Positions 42,744 to 50,181 of a stretch of 64,000 nt of DNA are shown here, one piece after another. The notes below the pieces were generated by a model. That model was not told the DNA's origin. It worked only from the letters and a program-made list of their open reading frames with translations, and made no database searches. This DNA is from UBA4644 sp034933145 (GTDB lineage: Bacteria > Bacillota > Clostridia > Oscillospirales > Butyricicoccaceae): positions 45,081 through 109,080 of the forward strand of contig JAYFOA010000025.1 of assembly GCA_034933145.1 (NCBI GenBank). Reading direction: 5' to 3'. Position numbers and translations under genes: made by a program. Position 1 is the stretch's first letter. Each line of letters opens with the position of its first letter.

Positions 42744-43259
42744 ATGGGAAATGAAAAAGAGCGTAACATAACAAGGGACAAAAAGTATATTGCCCAAATT
42801 GCATCCTTATGTGCGTTTCCATCTGATCAGTGGAAATTAATGAGCGGTATAATTAGAAATGAAGTAGAGACAGAGCCAAGACCGCTCATAATAGATTTAA
42901 GCCGAGAGCAGGTAAATCAGCCAGAGGTAATATGTACCATTTTTCAGCTTTGGGTTTTCATACTTGCGAGCATTGAAGAATTATGTGACAAAATAGATTT
43001 GGAAGCTTCGATACAATTATTGCAGTATCGCACTCATTGTTTTGATATATATCCAGAGTATCTATCACTATTTAAAATTGAAGATCAGCAAGAGCAAATG
43101 GATCAGGCAAAACGTCAAAGGCTTGCAAAGCAGCAAATATATCGGTTTATATATAACTTGGTTGGACCTTATGAATGGAAAGCACTTTTGGCTTATTCTA
43201 ATAATCCAGTAGTAATAGAAATGTTTACGCCAAGCAAAATAGACAAACATAAGAACTAG
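42744..43259 (+). CDS. Hypothetical protein of the integrative element
   Basis: A mainly helical protein of 171 residues, with a hydrophobic stretch around VICTIFQLWVFILASIEELC that is probably a buried helix rather than a membrane segment. The C-terminal part is basic and rich in Gln (QQEQMDQAKRQRLAKQQIYR). No family or active site was recognised. It follows the previous gene by 66 bases, in the same direction, without a strong ribosome site. AT-rich like the rest of the element. Confidence 0.5.
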   Translation: MGNEKERNITRDKKYIAQIASLCAFPSDQWKLMSGIIRNEVETEPRPLIIDLSREQVNQPEVICTIFQLWVFILASIEELCDKIDLEASIQLLQYRTHCFDIYPEYLSLFKIEDQQEQMDQAKRQRLAKQQIYRFIYNLVGPYEWKALLAYSNNPVVIEMFTPSKIDKHKN

Positions 43260-43568
43260 CAGGTGTTAAGCATTAAACCTAATACAGATTGAGTTTGCTA
43301 TCAGTTTATAATTTTAGGCGGGGCAGATGGGCACATAATTTTGATTATCTTTTATTTCGGGTATACCTCTCTGTTATATTTTTTTAGTTCTTCATCTGCC
43401 CATCTGCCCGACAAGGAGTTAATGTAAAAGCTCAAATAAATCAGATTTTGCAAAGGTATAATGAAACACCGCTCAAATTGAGCAGGGTTTTATTATATTG
43501 ATCATTGCCAAGCGATCGTTCGCATTCACTGTGTTTGGACAGCGGTAAACTATTCTACATGGAGCAGG
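43260..43568. other. Noncoding stretch with a long inverted repeat
   Basis: No gene is evident. GGGCAGATGGGCA (43321-43333) and its exact complement (43397-43409) are separated by 63 bases, and the right arm overlaps a direct repeat of CATCTGCC. This may be a protein-binding site, an origin or a transfer site of the element. Confidence 0.45.
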
Positions 43569-43745
43569 CTATTGTGCGTTCAGGTATTCTATTAAATCCA
43601 CTTTTTTGACTCTCCACATTTTTGGCCCGATACGGAATGCGGGTATAATCTTGCTATGAATCAGAGCATAAAGCGTGTTTTTTGAAAGGCCAAGCGCCTC
43701 CATTACCTCATGAACGGTCATAATATCTGGGTAATCTTCAAGCAT
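43569..43745 (-). CDS. Small excisionase-type DNA-binding protein
   Basis: A 58-residue protein: MLEDYPDIMTVHEVMEALGL, then LSKNTLYALIHSKIIPAFRI and a short tail. The pattern MTVxEVMEALGLSKxTLYxLI...IPAFRIG(xK)WR is the helix-turn-helix_17/excisionase family. The element thus has two such proteins, this one and the one next to the integrase. One may control excision and the other transcription. No strong ribosome site is obvious. The gene is convergent with the orphan genes to its left. Confidence 0.75.
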   Translation of the reverse strand: MLEDYPDIMTVHEVMEALGLSKNTLYALIHSKIIPAFRIGPKMWRVKKVDLIEYLNAQ

Positions 43746-43854
43746 AACCTATTCCTCTTTCTAGTGTATTAAGGCTTTTTGTGCACTTTATAGCACTGTT
43801 CAGCACCAAATTAGAACTTTATGGAATCATAAAGATATATTATTTATATGAAAA

Positions 43855-43906
43855 ACGGGATATCTTTCACGGAACATGGCGCCGTGAAAGATATCCCGTC
43901 TTTTTG
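43855..43906. terminator. Long perfect hairpin, probable bidirectional terminator
   Basis: ACGGGATATCTTTCACGG and CCGTGAAAGATATCCCGT form an 18-bp perfect stem with a 9-base loop. It is followed by CTTTTTG on the plus strand and by A-rich, hence T-rich, sequence on the other. It separates the integrative element from the amidoligase operon. Confidence 0.8.
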
Positions 43907-43990
43907 TTTTCTGGCGGAAAAAGTTTGCTGTAGGCTGAAAAACCAAATCGGGCTCTGCAAATTTTATAAAAGCGAGAGGAGAAATCGAAA

Positions 43991-44080
43991 ATGTTAAAAA
44001 TGTTACTGCGTGCCGTTCGCACTGTTCTGATGGAGTTTATCGGCCGGTTCATCAAACGGTACTTGGTTGCGCAGGCCTAA
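43991..44080 (+). CDS. 29-residue cationic amphipathic peptide
   Basis: The open frame encodes MLKMLLRAVRTVLMEFIGRF followed by IKRYLVAQA. A good ribosome site (GAGAGGAG) lies 7-10 bases before the ATG. Six Lys/Arg residues face one acidic residue, and hydrophobic residues repeat every 3-4 positions, so the peptide should form a membrane-active amphipathic helix. It is the first frame of the amidoligase operon. It could be a substrate of that operon, a small toxin or a leader peptide; none of these is shown by the sequence. Confidence 0.45.
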   Translation: MLKMLLRAVRTVLMEFIGRFIKRYLVAQA

Positions 44081-44110
44081 AAAGAACTGAATGGTTTTAG
44101 AAGGGAGCAA

Positions 44111-44233
44111 ATGATCTATGGTACGTTTCTGACTGTAACGAAAGAAAAGCTTCTGGGAATCGCTGTAACGGCTGTTGCCGCCGTCATATGCGCTGTCATC
44201 GACAGCCTGCTTGGAAAGGAGGACAGCTGCTGA
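44111..44233 (+). CDS. 40-residue single-helix membrane peptide
   Basis: A frame with AAGGGAG 5-8 bases upstream encodes a short polar start (MIYGTFLTVTKEK), one hydrophobic helix (LLGIAVTAVAAVICAVIDSLL) and the end GKEDSC. Its stop overlaps the start of the next gene (TGATG), which indicates translational coupling and supports its being real. A free C-terminal cysteine is unusual. Function unknown. Confidence 0.5.
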   Translation: MIYGTFLTVTKEKLLGIAVTAVAAVICAVIDSLLGKEDSC

Positions 44234-44520
44234 TGTTTGAGAATGCCCGGTATATAACAAAAGGCGTGAATGCAGATATTCCGCTTTGGCTGCGGAATCT
44301 TATGTGGTATGCCATCGACATCATGAAGACGGAACGCAAGGATTATCTGCAGGTTTTTAAGTTGACGGCAGTGAACGGGAGCCAGAAAATCGTACATATC
44401 CAGGAGCAGCCACCGTATTCACATGAATACCTGTTGGCAGTGGATATCCCGATTACTAAAAAGGTCTTTGTCATAGATGATGGAGATCATTCGACCATGC
44501 TGCTGGCCGACGAATATTAA
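44233..44520 (+). CDS. DUF960-like protein
   Basis: The protein has 95 residues. The sequence FENARYITKGVNADIPLWL and DYLQVFKLTAVNG, with a following HIQEQPPY, resembles DUF960, a small family of unknown function carried on Gram-positive mobile elements. The ATG at 44233 was chosen because of the TGATG coupling to the preceding peptide; a longer frame to 44188 has no support. It is followed after 18 bases by the amidoligase gene and belongs to one operon with it. It may act as a partner protein of that enzyme. Confidence 0.65.
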   Translation: MFENARYITKGVNADIPLWLRNLMWYAIDIMKTERKDYLQVFKLTAVNGSQKIVHIQEQPPYSHEYLLAVDIPITKKVFVIDDGDHSTMLLADEY

Positions 44521-44538
44521 AAATAAGGAGAATTGCTT

Positions 44539-45702
44539 ATGCCTGTAAGACTTAAGGAGACCGCCATAACAGAAACGGAAGAAGAGACCTGCGTCTGCTC
44601 TAATTGCGGACGGGAGTATCCGGAAGGAGAAGGCGCCTATTTTGATGATCAGGACCTGTGCCAGGACTGTCTGGAGGAGTTGACCAGCGTCTGCAGCCGA
44701 TGCGGTGAGCGCATCTGGAACGACAGCAATGTAGGGAACAGCGAAATTGTGCTTTGCCAAAGCTGTTACGACAATTACTATACGACCTGCGAGGGCTGCG
44801 GCGAGATTATCTGCCTCGACGACACGTATCACATTGATGACGATGAAGAGGCCGACTACTGCTACAGCTGTTATAGCCAGCATCGGAACGAGCAGAAAAC
44901 CATCCATAGCTATTCATACAAGCCGGAACCGCTGTTCTACCCCGAATACAATCCAGATTCATTGTTTCTCGGTGTGGAGCTTGAGATAGACGAAGGCGGA
45001 GAGGATCCCGGGAATGCAAAAGAGATATTGGGCGTTGCAAACCTGAGGGAAGAGTGCCTGTATATCAAGCATGACGGCAGCCTTCATGACGGGTTGGAAC
45101 TGGTCAGTCACCCGTGCACGTTGGACTATCATATGAATCGTGTCCCATGGCGGGAAATATGCGATAAAGCCGTTTCTCTGGGTTATACCAGCCATATGGC
45201 CAATACGGCGGGGCTTCATGTACACATCAGCCGGTTGGCACTCGGAAATACCTATCAGAAACAGGAAGAGGTAATTGCGCGGATCCTGTATTTTGTTGAA
45301 GCGCACTTCAACGAAATGCTCCACTTCTCACGCCGTACGGAAGCACAGCTCAACCGATGGGCAGCGAGATACGGGTTTAAGGAACATCCAAAGGACATTC
45401 TGGATCACGCAAAAAACAGCAGTTTTGGTAGGTATACGGCAGTCAACCTCCTCAATAGCAACACCATCGAGTTTCGGATCTTCCGAGGCACTCTGAAATA
45501 TACAAGCTTCATCGCCGCTCTGCAGATCGTCAGCGAAATCTGTGGGGCGGCTATTTCTATGTCTGACGAGGAGTTTCGCGGCATGACCTGGAATGAATTT
45601 GTTCTCCGGATCGATCGGGACAAATACCCGGAGCTCATTGGTTATCTGAAGTGCCGCCGCCTGTATGTCAATGAAGAAGTGGCGTCCGGGGAGGAAGTCT
45701 GA
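44539..45702 (+). CDS. Amidoligase with N-terminal zinc-binding domain
   Basis: Predicted ATP-dependent ligase that joins an amine to a carboxyl group. It has 387 residues from ATG 44539, with AAGGAG nine bases upstream. The first 115 residues hold six CxxC pairs (including C20-C23, C41-C44, C52-C55, C73-C76, C84-C87 and C108-C111), arranged like LIM or rubredoxin-type zinc ribbons that bind proteins. The catalytic part is of the glutamine-synthetase/gamma-glutamylcysteine-ligase-like amidoligase family: FLGVELEID, IKHDGSLHDGLELVS, NTAGLHVHIS and NTIEFRIFRGTL. A class II glutamine amidotransferase gene follows after one base and could supply ammonia. The acceptor is unknown. Confidence 0.85.
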   Translation: MPVRLKETAITETEEETCVCSNCGREYPEGEGAYFDDQDLCQDCLEELTSVCSRCGERIWNDSNVGNSEIVLCQSCYDNYYTTCEGCGEIICLDDTYHIDDDEEADYCYSCYSQHRNEQKTIHSYSYKPEPLFYPEYNPDSLFLGVELEIDEGGEDPGNAKEILGVANLREECLYIKHDGSLHDGLELVSHPCTLDYHMNRVPWREICDKAVSLGYTSHMANTAGLHVHISRLALGNTYQKQEEVIARILYFVEAHFNEMLHFSRRTEAQLNRWAARYGFKEHPKDILDHAKNSSFGRYTAVNLLNSNTIEFRIFRGTLKYTSFIAALQIVSEICGAAISMSDEEFRGMTWNEFVLRIDRDKYPELIGYLKCRRLYVNEEVASGEEV

Positions 45703-45703
45703 T

Positions 45704-46642
45704 ATGTGCGGGTTATTTGGGTTTTCGAATTATGGGAAAAACCTCAGCGCTTTACAAATCAATAGTTTGACGGAAGCACTGGCGACAGAATCCGCGGTGC
45801 GCGGAACCGATGCAACCGGGATTTCCTATAATGCCGGAGATAAGCTAAAGATTGAGAAGGCGGCCAAGAGCGCATACCTGATGGACTTCCGGCTTCCCAA
45901 AGATACAGCGGCGCTTATCGGGCATACCAGACACTCCACGCAGGGCTCTTGCAGAAAATGGTATAACAACCATCCCTTTCAGGGTAGCCTTCCGGGCGGC
46001 GGCGCCTTCGCCCTGGCACATAACGGGATCATTGGAAACGACAAGGCATTGCGGGAAAGCTGCCGGCTGCCGAAGACAAAGGTCGAGACGGATTCCTATG
46101 TCGCTGTTCAGTTGCTGGAACGGGAAAAGAGTCTGTCTTTTAGCTCGATGAAGGCGATGGCCGAAGCGCTCAGAGGAAGCTTTACGTTTTCCCTTTTGGA
46201 TGATCGGAACAATATCTATTGGGTCAAGGGGGACAGCCCGCTTCATATTCTGCACCTAAAGCGACTGAAGCTATATGTATATGCCTCGACGGAACAGATC
46301 CTTTGGCGAGCCCTATCCACATCTATGCTGTCCGAACTCAAATCCGGCAGCTTTGAGGAAATTCCGGCCGATGAAGGGGAGATTCTCAGGCTTTCATCGG
46401 AAGGTGTTATCACCCGTGGAAGTTTTGCGTATCTCTCTAACTATTTCATGTCCGGAATATATCACTGGTGGGATGCCGGTGATTTGTGTGATGATACGGA
46501 AGATTATTATGTAGCGGAACTCAAATCCATGGCCGGTGGTTTCGGCTATACTTCGGAGGAAATTGATGGCATGCTACAGAGCGGCTATTCTCCGGAAGAG
46601 ATCGAAGACCGGCTCTACTGCGACAGTTATCCGCTGCGATAG
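45704..46642 (+). CDS. Class II glutamine amidotransferase
   Basis: Releases ammonia from glutamine through an N-terminal cysteine. It has 312 residues from the ATG at 45704, so that Cys2 in MCGLFGF becomes the nucleophile; the longer frame from 45665 would bury it. Other family residues are present: RGTDATGI, GHTRHSTQGS, the oxyanion Asn-Gly in LAHNGIIGN and TDSYV. There is no sugar-isomerase or synthetase domain attached, so another protein must use the ammonia, most likely the amidoligase encoded one base upstream. The last 40 residues contain helical repeats (YTSEEIDGMLQSGYSPEEIEDRL). Confidence 0.88.
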   Translation: MCGLFGFSNYGKNLSALQINSLTEALATESAVRGTDATGISYNAGDKLKIEKAAKSAYLMDFRLPKDTAALIGHTRHSTQGSCRKWYNNHPFQGSLPGGGAFALAHNGIIGNDKALRESCRLPKTKVETDSYVAVQLLEREKSLSFSSMKAMAEALRGSFTFSLLDDRNNIYWVKGDSPLHILHLKRLKLYVYASTEQILWRALSTSMLSELKSGSFEEIPADEGEILRLSSEGVITRGSFAYLSNYFMSGIYHWWDAGDLCDDTEDYYVAELKSMAGGFGYTSEEIDGMLQSGYSPEEIEDRLYCDSYPLR

Positions 46643-46702
46643 AAAAGTCTCCCCCACATTTGCTACGTGGTCTCAAGGAAGCCAAAGGTCATCAAGGAGA
46701 AA

Positions 46703-46764
46703 AGCCCAAGAAATAAGCCTTATTGCTTATTTCTTGGGCTACTCAATCTTGGGCTACTCAATTT
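46703..46764 (+). terminator. Terminator of the amidoligase operon, with a partial direct repeat
   Basis: AGCCCAAGAAATAAGC and GCTTATTTCTTGGGCT form a perfect 16-bp stem. The 15 bases CTTGGGCTACTCAAT then occur twice in tandem and are followed by TTTTT. The repeat may act as a second or alternative terminator arm. Confidence 0.75.
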
Positions 46765-46785
46765 TTATAATCAGTTAAATACCTT

Positions 46786-47382
46786 TTATATCTTTCTGAC
46801 GACGTTGTCGGCAATCAGCAACGATTCGTCATCAGTAAGTGAATATACCTTATATTTGCCGTCACGCTGAATCTTAAGCAGATCTTTTTTCTTCTCATCT
46901 ATATAATGACAAATTAAAACTCCCTCAAACAATTTCAAACCGTTGAAATCAGACATATTAGGGGGATTGCTATCGTATTTCAGAATATGTTTGATATTAG
47001 TGCAAGCAATATGAGCACCGGCACTTCCACCAATATATACCGCTCCGTTTTTCACATATTGAAATATGATATCGCAAAACCCAGCTTTCCGTATCCGGTC
47101 AAGTGTGGCAAAGGTGTTTCCGCCACTGATATAGAGTGCATCAATATCCAAATCATAAAAAGAACCAGGGCTATAATAATTAAATACATATATATTTTTG
47201 CGAGCAAATCCAAACTCAGCAAGCCGGTTATAAAATTTTTCGCTTTCAAGATCTTCTTTTGTCGCTTTTTCATTCGGGAAATACAACACCCTGCATTGCT
47301 GTATTGGCATTCCCAGATTGTCAGTAATGCATTTGTATGAATTCTTATTTCTGAAATCGCAGGATGATAATATCAGCTTCAT
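46786..47382 (-). CDS. Peptidase S51-like (dipeptidase E family) protein
   Basis: A protein of 198 residues with the class I amidotransferase-like fold used by S51 serine peptidases. Visible features are LYISGGNTFATLDRIRKAG and the nucleophile elbow YIGGSAGAHIA, where Ser replaces the Cys of true amidotransferases. The Asp-specific dipeptidase E is the best-known relative. The gene is convergent with the amidoligase operon, so it is not clearly part of that system. AT-rich like neighbouring mobile genes. The product might digest Asp- or isoAsp-containing peptides or be a regulator. Confidence 0.75.
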   Translation of the reverse strand: MKLILSSCDFRNKNSYKCITDNLGMPIQQCRVLYFPNEKATKEDLESEKFYNRLAEFGFARKNIYVFNYYSPGSFYDLDIDALYISGGNTFATLDRIRKAGFCDIIFQYVKNGAVYIGGSAGAHIACTNIKHILKYDSNPPNMSDFNGLKLFEGVLICHYIDEKKKDLLKIQRDGKYKVYSLTDDESLLIADNVVRKI

Positions 47383-47487
47383 TTACACAAGCTCCAACCT
47401 ATATCTTACTTCGTTATAGCCTCTGATTACATCATATCCTACATGAAAAAATCTTCAAGACCGCCGGGCGTTTTGCAGGTTGTCTTT

Positions 47488-47784
47488 TTATGTTATAGAT
47501 TTCAGAAAAGCTGCAAGCTTCTTGCGCTGTTCAGGGGTTAGCCGGAATATGGCCTCTTGCAGCCCGTCTTCCGACAGCGGAGACGGTGTGGCGTCGTCAA
47601 AGAACTCCTTAAGCGTGATTCCCAGCGCCCCGCACAGAGCTGACAGCGTTTCCACTGTTGGCTTTTTGTTTCCAAGCTCGATTTCGCGCAGAAAACTCTG
47701 AGATACCCCGGCTTCATTTGCCAACCGGTTAACCGTGACCCCTTTTTTCTCGCGGAAATATCGTATCCGTTCCTTGACTTCCAT
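47488..47784 (-). CDS. Xre-family transcriptional regulator
   Basis: A DNA-binding protein of 98 residues when started at ATG 47784 (MEVKERIRYFREKKGVTVNR). The frame extends upstream but the added residues are hydrophobic and unlike protein. The Cro/CI helix-turn-helix is clear: LANEAGVSQSFLREIELGNKKPTVETLSALCGALG. A C-terminal helix pair (LTPEQRKKLAAFLKSI) could mediate dimerisation. It is divergent from the membrane-protein operon at 47919. Repeated TATAG-containing sequences lie between them and probably form its operator. Confidence 0.85.
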   Translation of the reverse strand: MEVKERIRYFREKKGVTVNRLANEAGVSQSFLREIELGNKKPTVETLSALCGALGITLKEFFDDATPSPLSEDGLQEAIFRLTPEQRKKLAAFLKSIT

Positions 47785-47853
47785 TGGAAACACCCCGCTT
47801 TCGCTATAGGGATAGCATAGCAAAATAGCGAAAAGAAGATTACATCTATAGTG

Positions 47854-47882
47854 TTTACAAAATAACATTATAGAGTTATTAT
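47854..47882 (+). promoter_or_regulatory. Promoter of the membrane-protein operon, with putative operator repeats
   Basis: TTTACA (47854-47859) and TATTAT (47877-47882) with a 17-base spacer. Variants of a TATAG motif lie around it (GCTATAG near 47813, ATCTATAG near 47845, ATTATAGAG near 47868, GCTATAGC near 47889), within reach of the divergent Xre regulator. Confidence 0.6.
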
Positions 47883-47918
47883 TATATTGCTATAGCTTTA
47901 TTGAAAAGGAGAAGACCC

Positions 47919-48455
47919 ATGGAGAATCGAACCATTCGGTTATCATCCCCTGCACCGCTGGAAGATCGGCTAAAAAGATTCAACGTAATTTATCCTGTTT
48001 CATTTCTGATTGGAGTGATTATCGGACTGCTTTTCGACGCGACATGGTACATGATGGGCCTTACCTGTCTGATCCCGGCGTGGCTGATAAAAACCATGTT
48101 TGCCTCAAGGCAGATTCTCAAGCTGCAGGATATGCGATTTGAAATGTCGGGGCCGATATCAGTCCGTGATATGGCGGGCAAAATTACACTTCCGCTGACC
48201 CAGCTTGGCATGACGGTGACGGTAGATAATAATGCGGCCGTCGTTACCTATCGTTCAATGCAGTATCACATCATAACTGACGCAGAAGGCGGTTTTTGGT
48301 TTTTGCTTGGCCCGACGAGGAAATCCGCACTGTTAATCGGCGACCGGTATATTACGCAATACAATAAGGCAATCGTCGCCATAGGACTTATCGCCTATAC
48401 CGTGCAAAAAGAAACGGCTGCAATATCGGCGGCAGAGGGGAGTGATATGAAATGA
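47919..48455 (+). CDS. Membrane protein, unknown
   Basis: A protein of 178 residues started at ATG 47919, with AAAGGAG eight bases upstream. After about 25 cytoplasmic residues it has two hydrophobic helices (about 27-48 and 52-70) and then a mostly beta domain (LTQLGMTVTVDNNAAVVTYR) ending in a further hydrophobic stretch near IVAIGLIAY. No family is recognised. It is the first gene after the Xre regulator and overlaps the next small membrane-protein gene by four bases, so the operon is tightly coupled. Confidence 0.6.
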   Translation: MENRTIRLSSPAPLEDRLKRFNVIYPVSFLIGVIIGLLFDATWYMMGLTCLIPAWLIKTMFASRQILKLQDMRFEMSGPISVRDMAGKITLPLTQLGMTVTVDNNAAVVTYRSMQYHIITDAEGGFWFLLGPTRKSALLIGDRYITQYNKAIVAIGLIAYTVQKETAAISAAEGSDMK

Positions 48456-48640
48456 TAGCAGTCATCATCTATTGCATTGTTGCCTACAACTGCCTGAATA
48501 CGCTGCAAAGGAAAGCGGGGGTCTTTTACTTCGGTTCAATCGGGCAGTATTTTCTTATCAAAATCCTATTCTCGATGTTCTTTGGATGGGTAATTATCCC
48601 CGTTTGGCTCATTATGGCGTTATTTGGAAAGCTCAGATAA
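48452..48640 (+). CDS. Small membrane protein, unknown
   Basis: A 62-residue protein with two hydrophobic segments (about 2-20 and 32-58), ending FGKLR. It overlaps the stop codon of the previous gene and ends 29 bases before the next. No family is recognised. The tight packing with the upstream membrane-protein gene suggests that they form one complex in the membrane. Confidence 0.55.
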   Translation: MIAVIIYCIVAYNCLNTLQRKAGVFYFGSIGQYFLIKILFSMFFGWVIIPVWLIMALFGKLR

Positions 48641-48669
48641 AAAACAAAATTGGAAAGAGGAAAAGAAGG

Positions 48670-50040
48670 ATGAAAAAGCAAGTCATAGCGGCAGTATTGA
48701 CACTGGCGATGATCATTACTCTTGGATCGATCCCTGCATATGCATCCTCTGCGAATTCGGATACGATAACCCGGCTGGAGAGCGAGATCGAGGATCTGGA
48801 AAAGAAGATGCAGGTCTATGGCAACTCGACTGCTGTGCTCGGAAGTGTATATGCGCAGACGCCATACTATATCGTATATGGCATGACGGTAGGCGAAACA
48901 TTGCTGAGCGGCCGCTATTACAATGTCATTGACGAACCGGAGGACGGAAAGGTCGATATTCTGGGGGACTATGTCGGCAGCCATAAATACCTGGGAACAA
49001 TCACCGTCGATATCAATGGAGTAAGCATGGTATGCAATCATTTCGGCAGTATGGGAGATGAGTGGTATACCCTTTCAGATGAAAAGGCGGAAAAGCAGAG
49101 GCAGCTGGATGCGCTTCTGGCCGGACCGGATTATTTATCTGAGTCGGGGCTCGCGGCGTATACATTCGGCGATATGAATACCATCGTGATGCAGATTGGG
49201 AATCCATATATCTATGCTTATGATGAATACCTTCCCATTGACGACAATAACACCGCGCCGGTTATTGTAAACGGCAGTACGCTGCTGCCGATCCGAATCA
49301 TCGTTGAGCTTTCAGGCGGCGCAATTGAATGGGACGAGACCACCCGAACCGCGACGATCACGCTGGGCAGCGACGTCATCCAGCTGACAAGCGGCAGCAC
49401 GGCTGCATCTGTCAACGGAAAGACTGTCGTCATGGCTACGCCGGCACAGATCATCAATTCCCGGCTGATGATCCCAGTCAGGTTTGTGGCGGAGAATCTC
49501 GGTATGGAGGTATCCTGGAAGAGCGATAAAAAAGTAGTTGTCATCAATAATGCATCATACAAATCGGATCTTCTGGTCTCGCGGCTTACGCTGTCCGACG
49601 GGTATTATACCTATACGGATGAATTCATTGGAATGGCTTACAGATACCCTGAGGAATGGGGTACCCCCGAAATTCTCAGATGCGGCAGCAGCAAAACGAT
49701 ATATGTTGACCAAGCGCAGTTTTCGGCAGGGTATGCAACCGTGTTGATCGATTATACGCTTTATCCATCCGATGAGGAATTGGAGATGGTAAACCATCCT
49801 AGCGGAAACTATGAATCGGTCGCTCCAACAGACAAGAATACCGGAATTATAGCAATCAGCAAGACAACAGACGCCTACAGCAAAAACAGCAGCTGCGGGT
49901 ATGTCTATCTGTTGGGTGAAAGCGGATATTTGGTGTGCGTGTTTTATAGTCTGAATGTTATGGATAGCGGATTAAGCGAAACACAGCAAACGGTAATGGA
50001 TGTAGTCCATTCGCTGTCGCTTCAGGAGCCGATGGGCTAA
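48670..50040 (+). CDS. Secreted stalk-domain (copper amine oxidase N-like) protein
   Basis: An exported protein of 456 residues with a signal peptide (about 1-25, ending PAYASS). A short coiled coil (about 30-45) follows. Residues about 185-300 carry a stalk or copper amine oxidase N-like domain: APVIVNGSTLLPIRIIVELS and SRLMIPVRFVAENLGMEVSW are the two halves of that repeat, common in Clostridial surface proteins. The C-terminal third (YRYPEEWGTPEI on) resembles PsbP/DUF domains of secreted lipoproteins. No sortase or lipid anchor is evident. ATG 48670 has AAGAAGGA upstream. Confidence 0.75.
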   Translation: MKKQVIAAVLTLAMIITLGSIPAYASSANSDTITRLESEIEDLEKKMQVYGNSTAVLGSVYAQTPYYIVYGMTVGETLLSGRYYNVIDEPEDGKVDILGDYVGSHKYLGTITVDINGVSMVCNHFGSMGDEWYTLSDEKAEKQRQLDALLAGPDYLSESGLAAYTFGDMNTIVMQIGNPYIYAYDEYLPIDDNNTAPVIVNGSTLLPIRIIVELSGGAIEWDETTRTATITLGSDVIQLTSGSTAASVNGKTVVMATPAQIINSRLMIPVRFVAENLGMEVSWKSDKKVVVINNASYKSDLLVSRLTLSDGYYTYTDEFIGMAYRYPEEWGTPEILRCGSSKTIYVDQAQFSAGYATVLIDYTLYPSDEELEMVNHPSGNYESVAPTDKNTGIIAISKTTDAYSKNSSCGYVYLLGESGYLVCVFYSLNVMDSGLSETQQTVMDVVHSLSLQEPMG

Positions 50041-50048
50041 ATCGTATA

Positions 50049-50078
50049 TATCCCGATAGGGTATAGCCTATTGGGATA
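50049..50078 (+). terminator. Hairpin after the stalk-domain gene
   Basis: TATCCCGATAGG and CCTATTGGGATA form a 12-bp stem (one G-T pair) with a 6-base loop. No T-tract follows. Confidence 0.5.
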
Positions 50079-50086
50079 ATGAAAAT

Positions 50087-50154
50087 GTGTGTCAATAGAG
50101 TCGATTCCGGTATTTTGGGATGTCCCAAAACGGTCGGCAGCTCTATTGACACAC
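50087..50154. repeat. Nested inverted repeat, candidate recombination site
   Basis: GTGTGTCAATAGAG (50087-50100) and its exact complement (50141-50154) flank an inner palindrome TTTTGGGA-TG-TCCCAAAA (50113-50130). It lies 28 bases before the serine recombinase gene. Such paired dyads next to a recombinase are expected of its crossover or res site. Confidence 0.65.
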
Positions 50155-50181
50155 TTCTTATTTTTTATGGAGGGATCACAA

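Larger units (their letters stand above)
37662..43745. mobile_element. Integrative element: integrase, excisionase, D5-like primase and orphan genes
   Basis: The element starts at the tRNA-Met-like attachment sequence and carries integrase, excisionase, a primase-helicase, four AT-rich genes without recognised relatives and a second small DNA-binding protein. No conjugation, capsid or tail genes are present. This resembles small satellite-type or mobilisable elements. A second copy of the attachment sequence was not found to the right, so the right end given is only the last gene that clearly fits. The accessory operon from 43.9 kb could also be inside it. Confidence 0.55.

Noticed and set aside
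46786..47382. S51-like peptidase as a member of the amidoligase operon
   Set aside because: It is on the opposite strand and separated by a strong terminator, so only chance proximity is supported.
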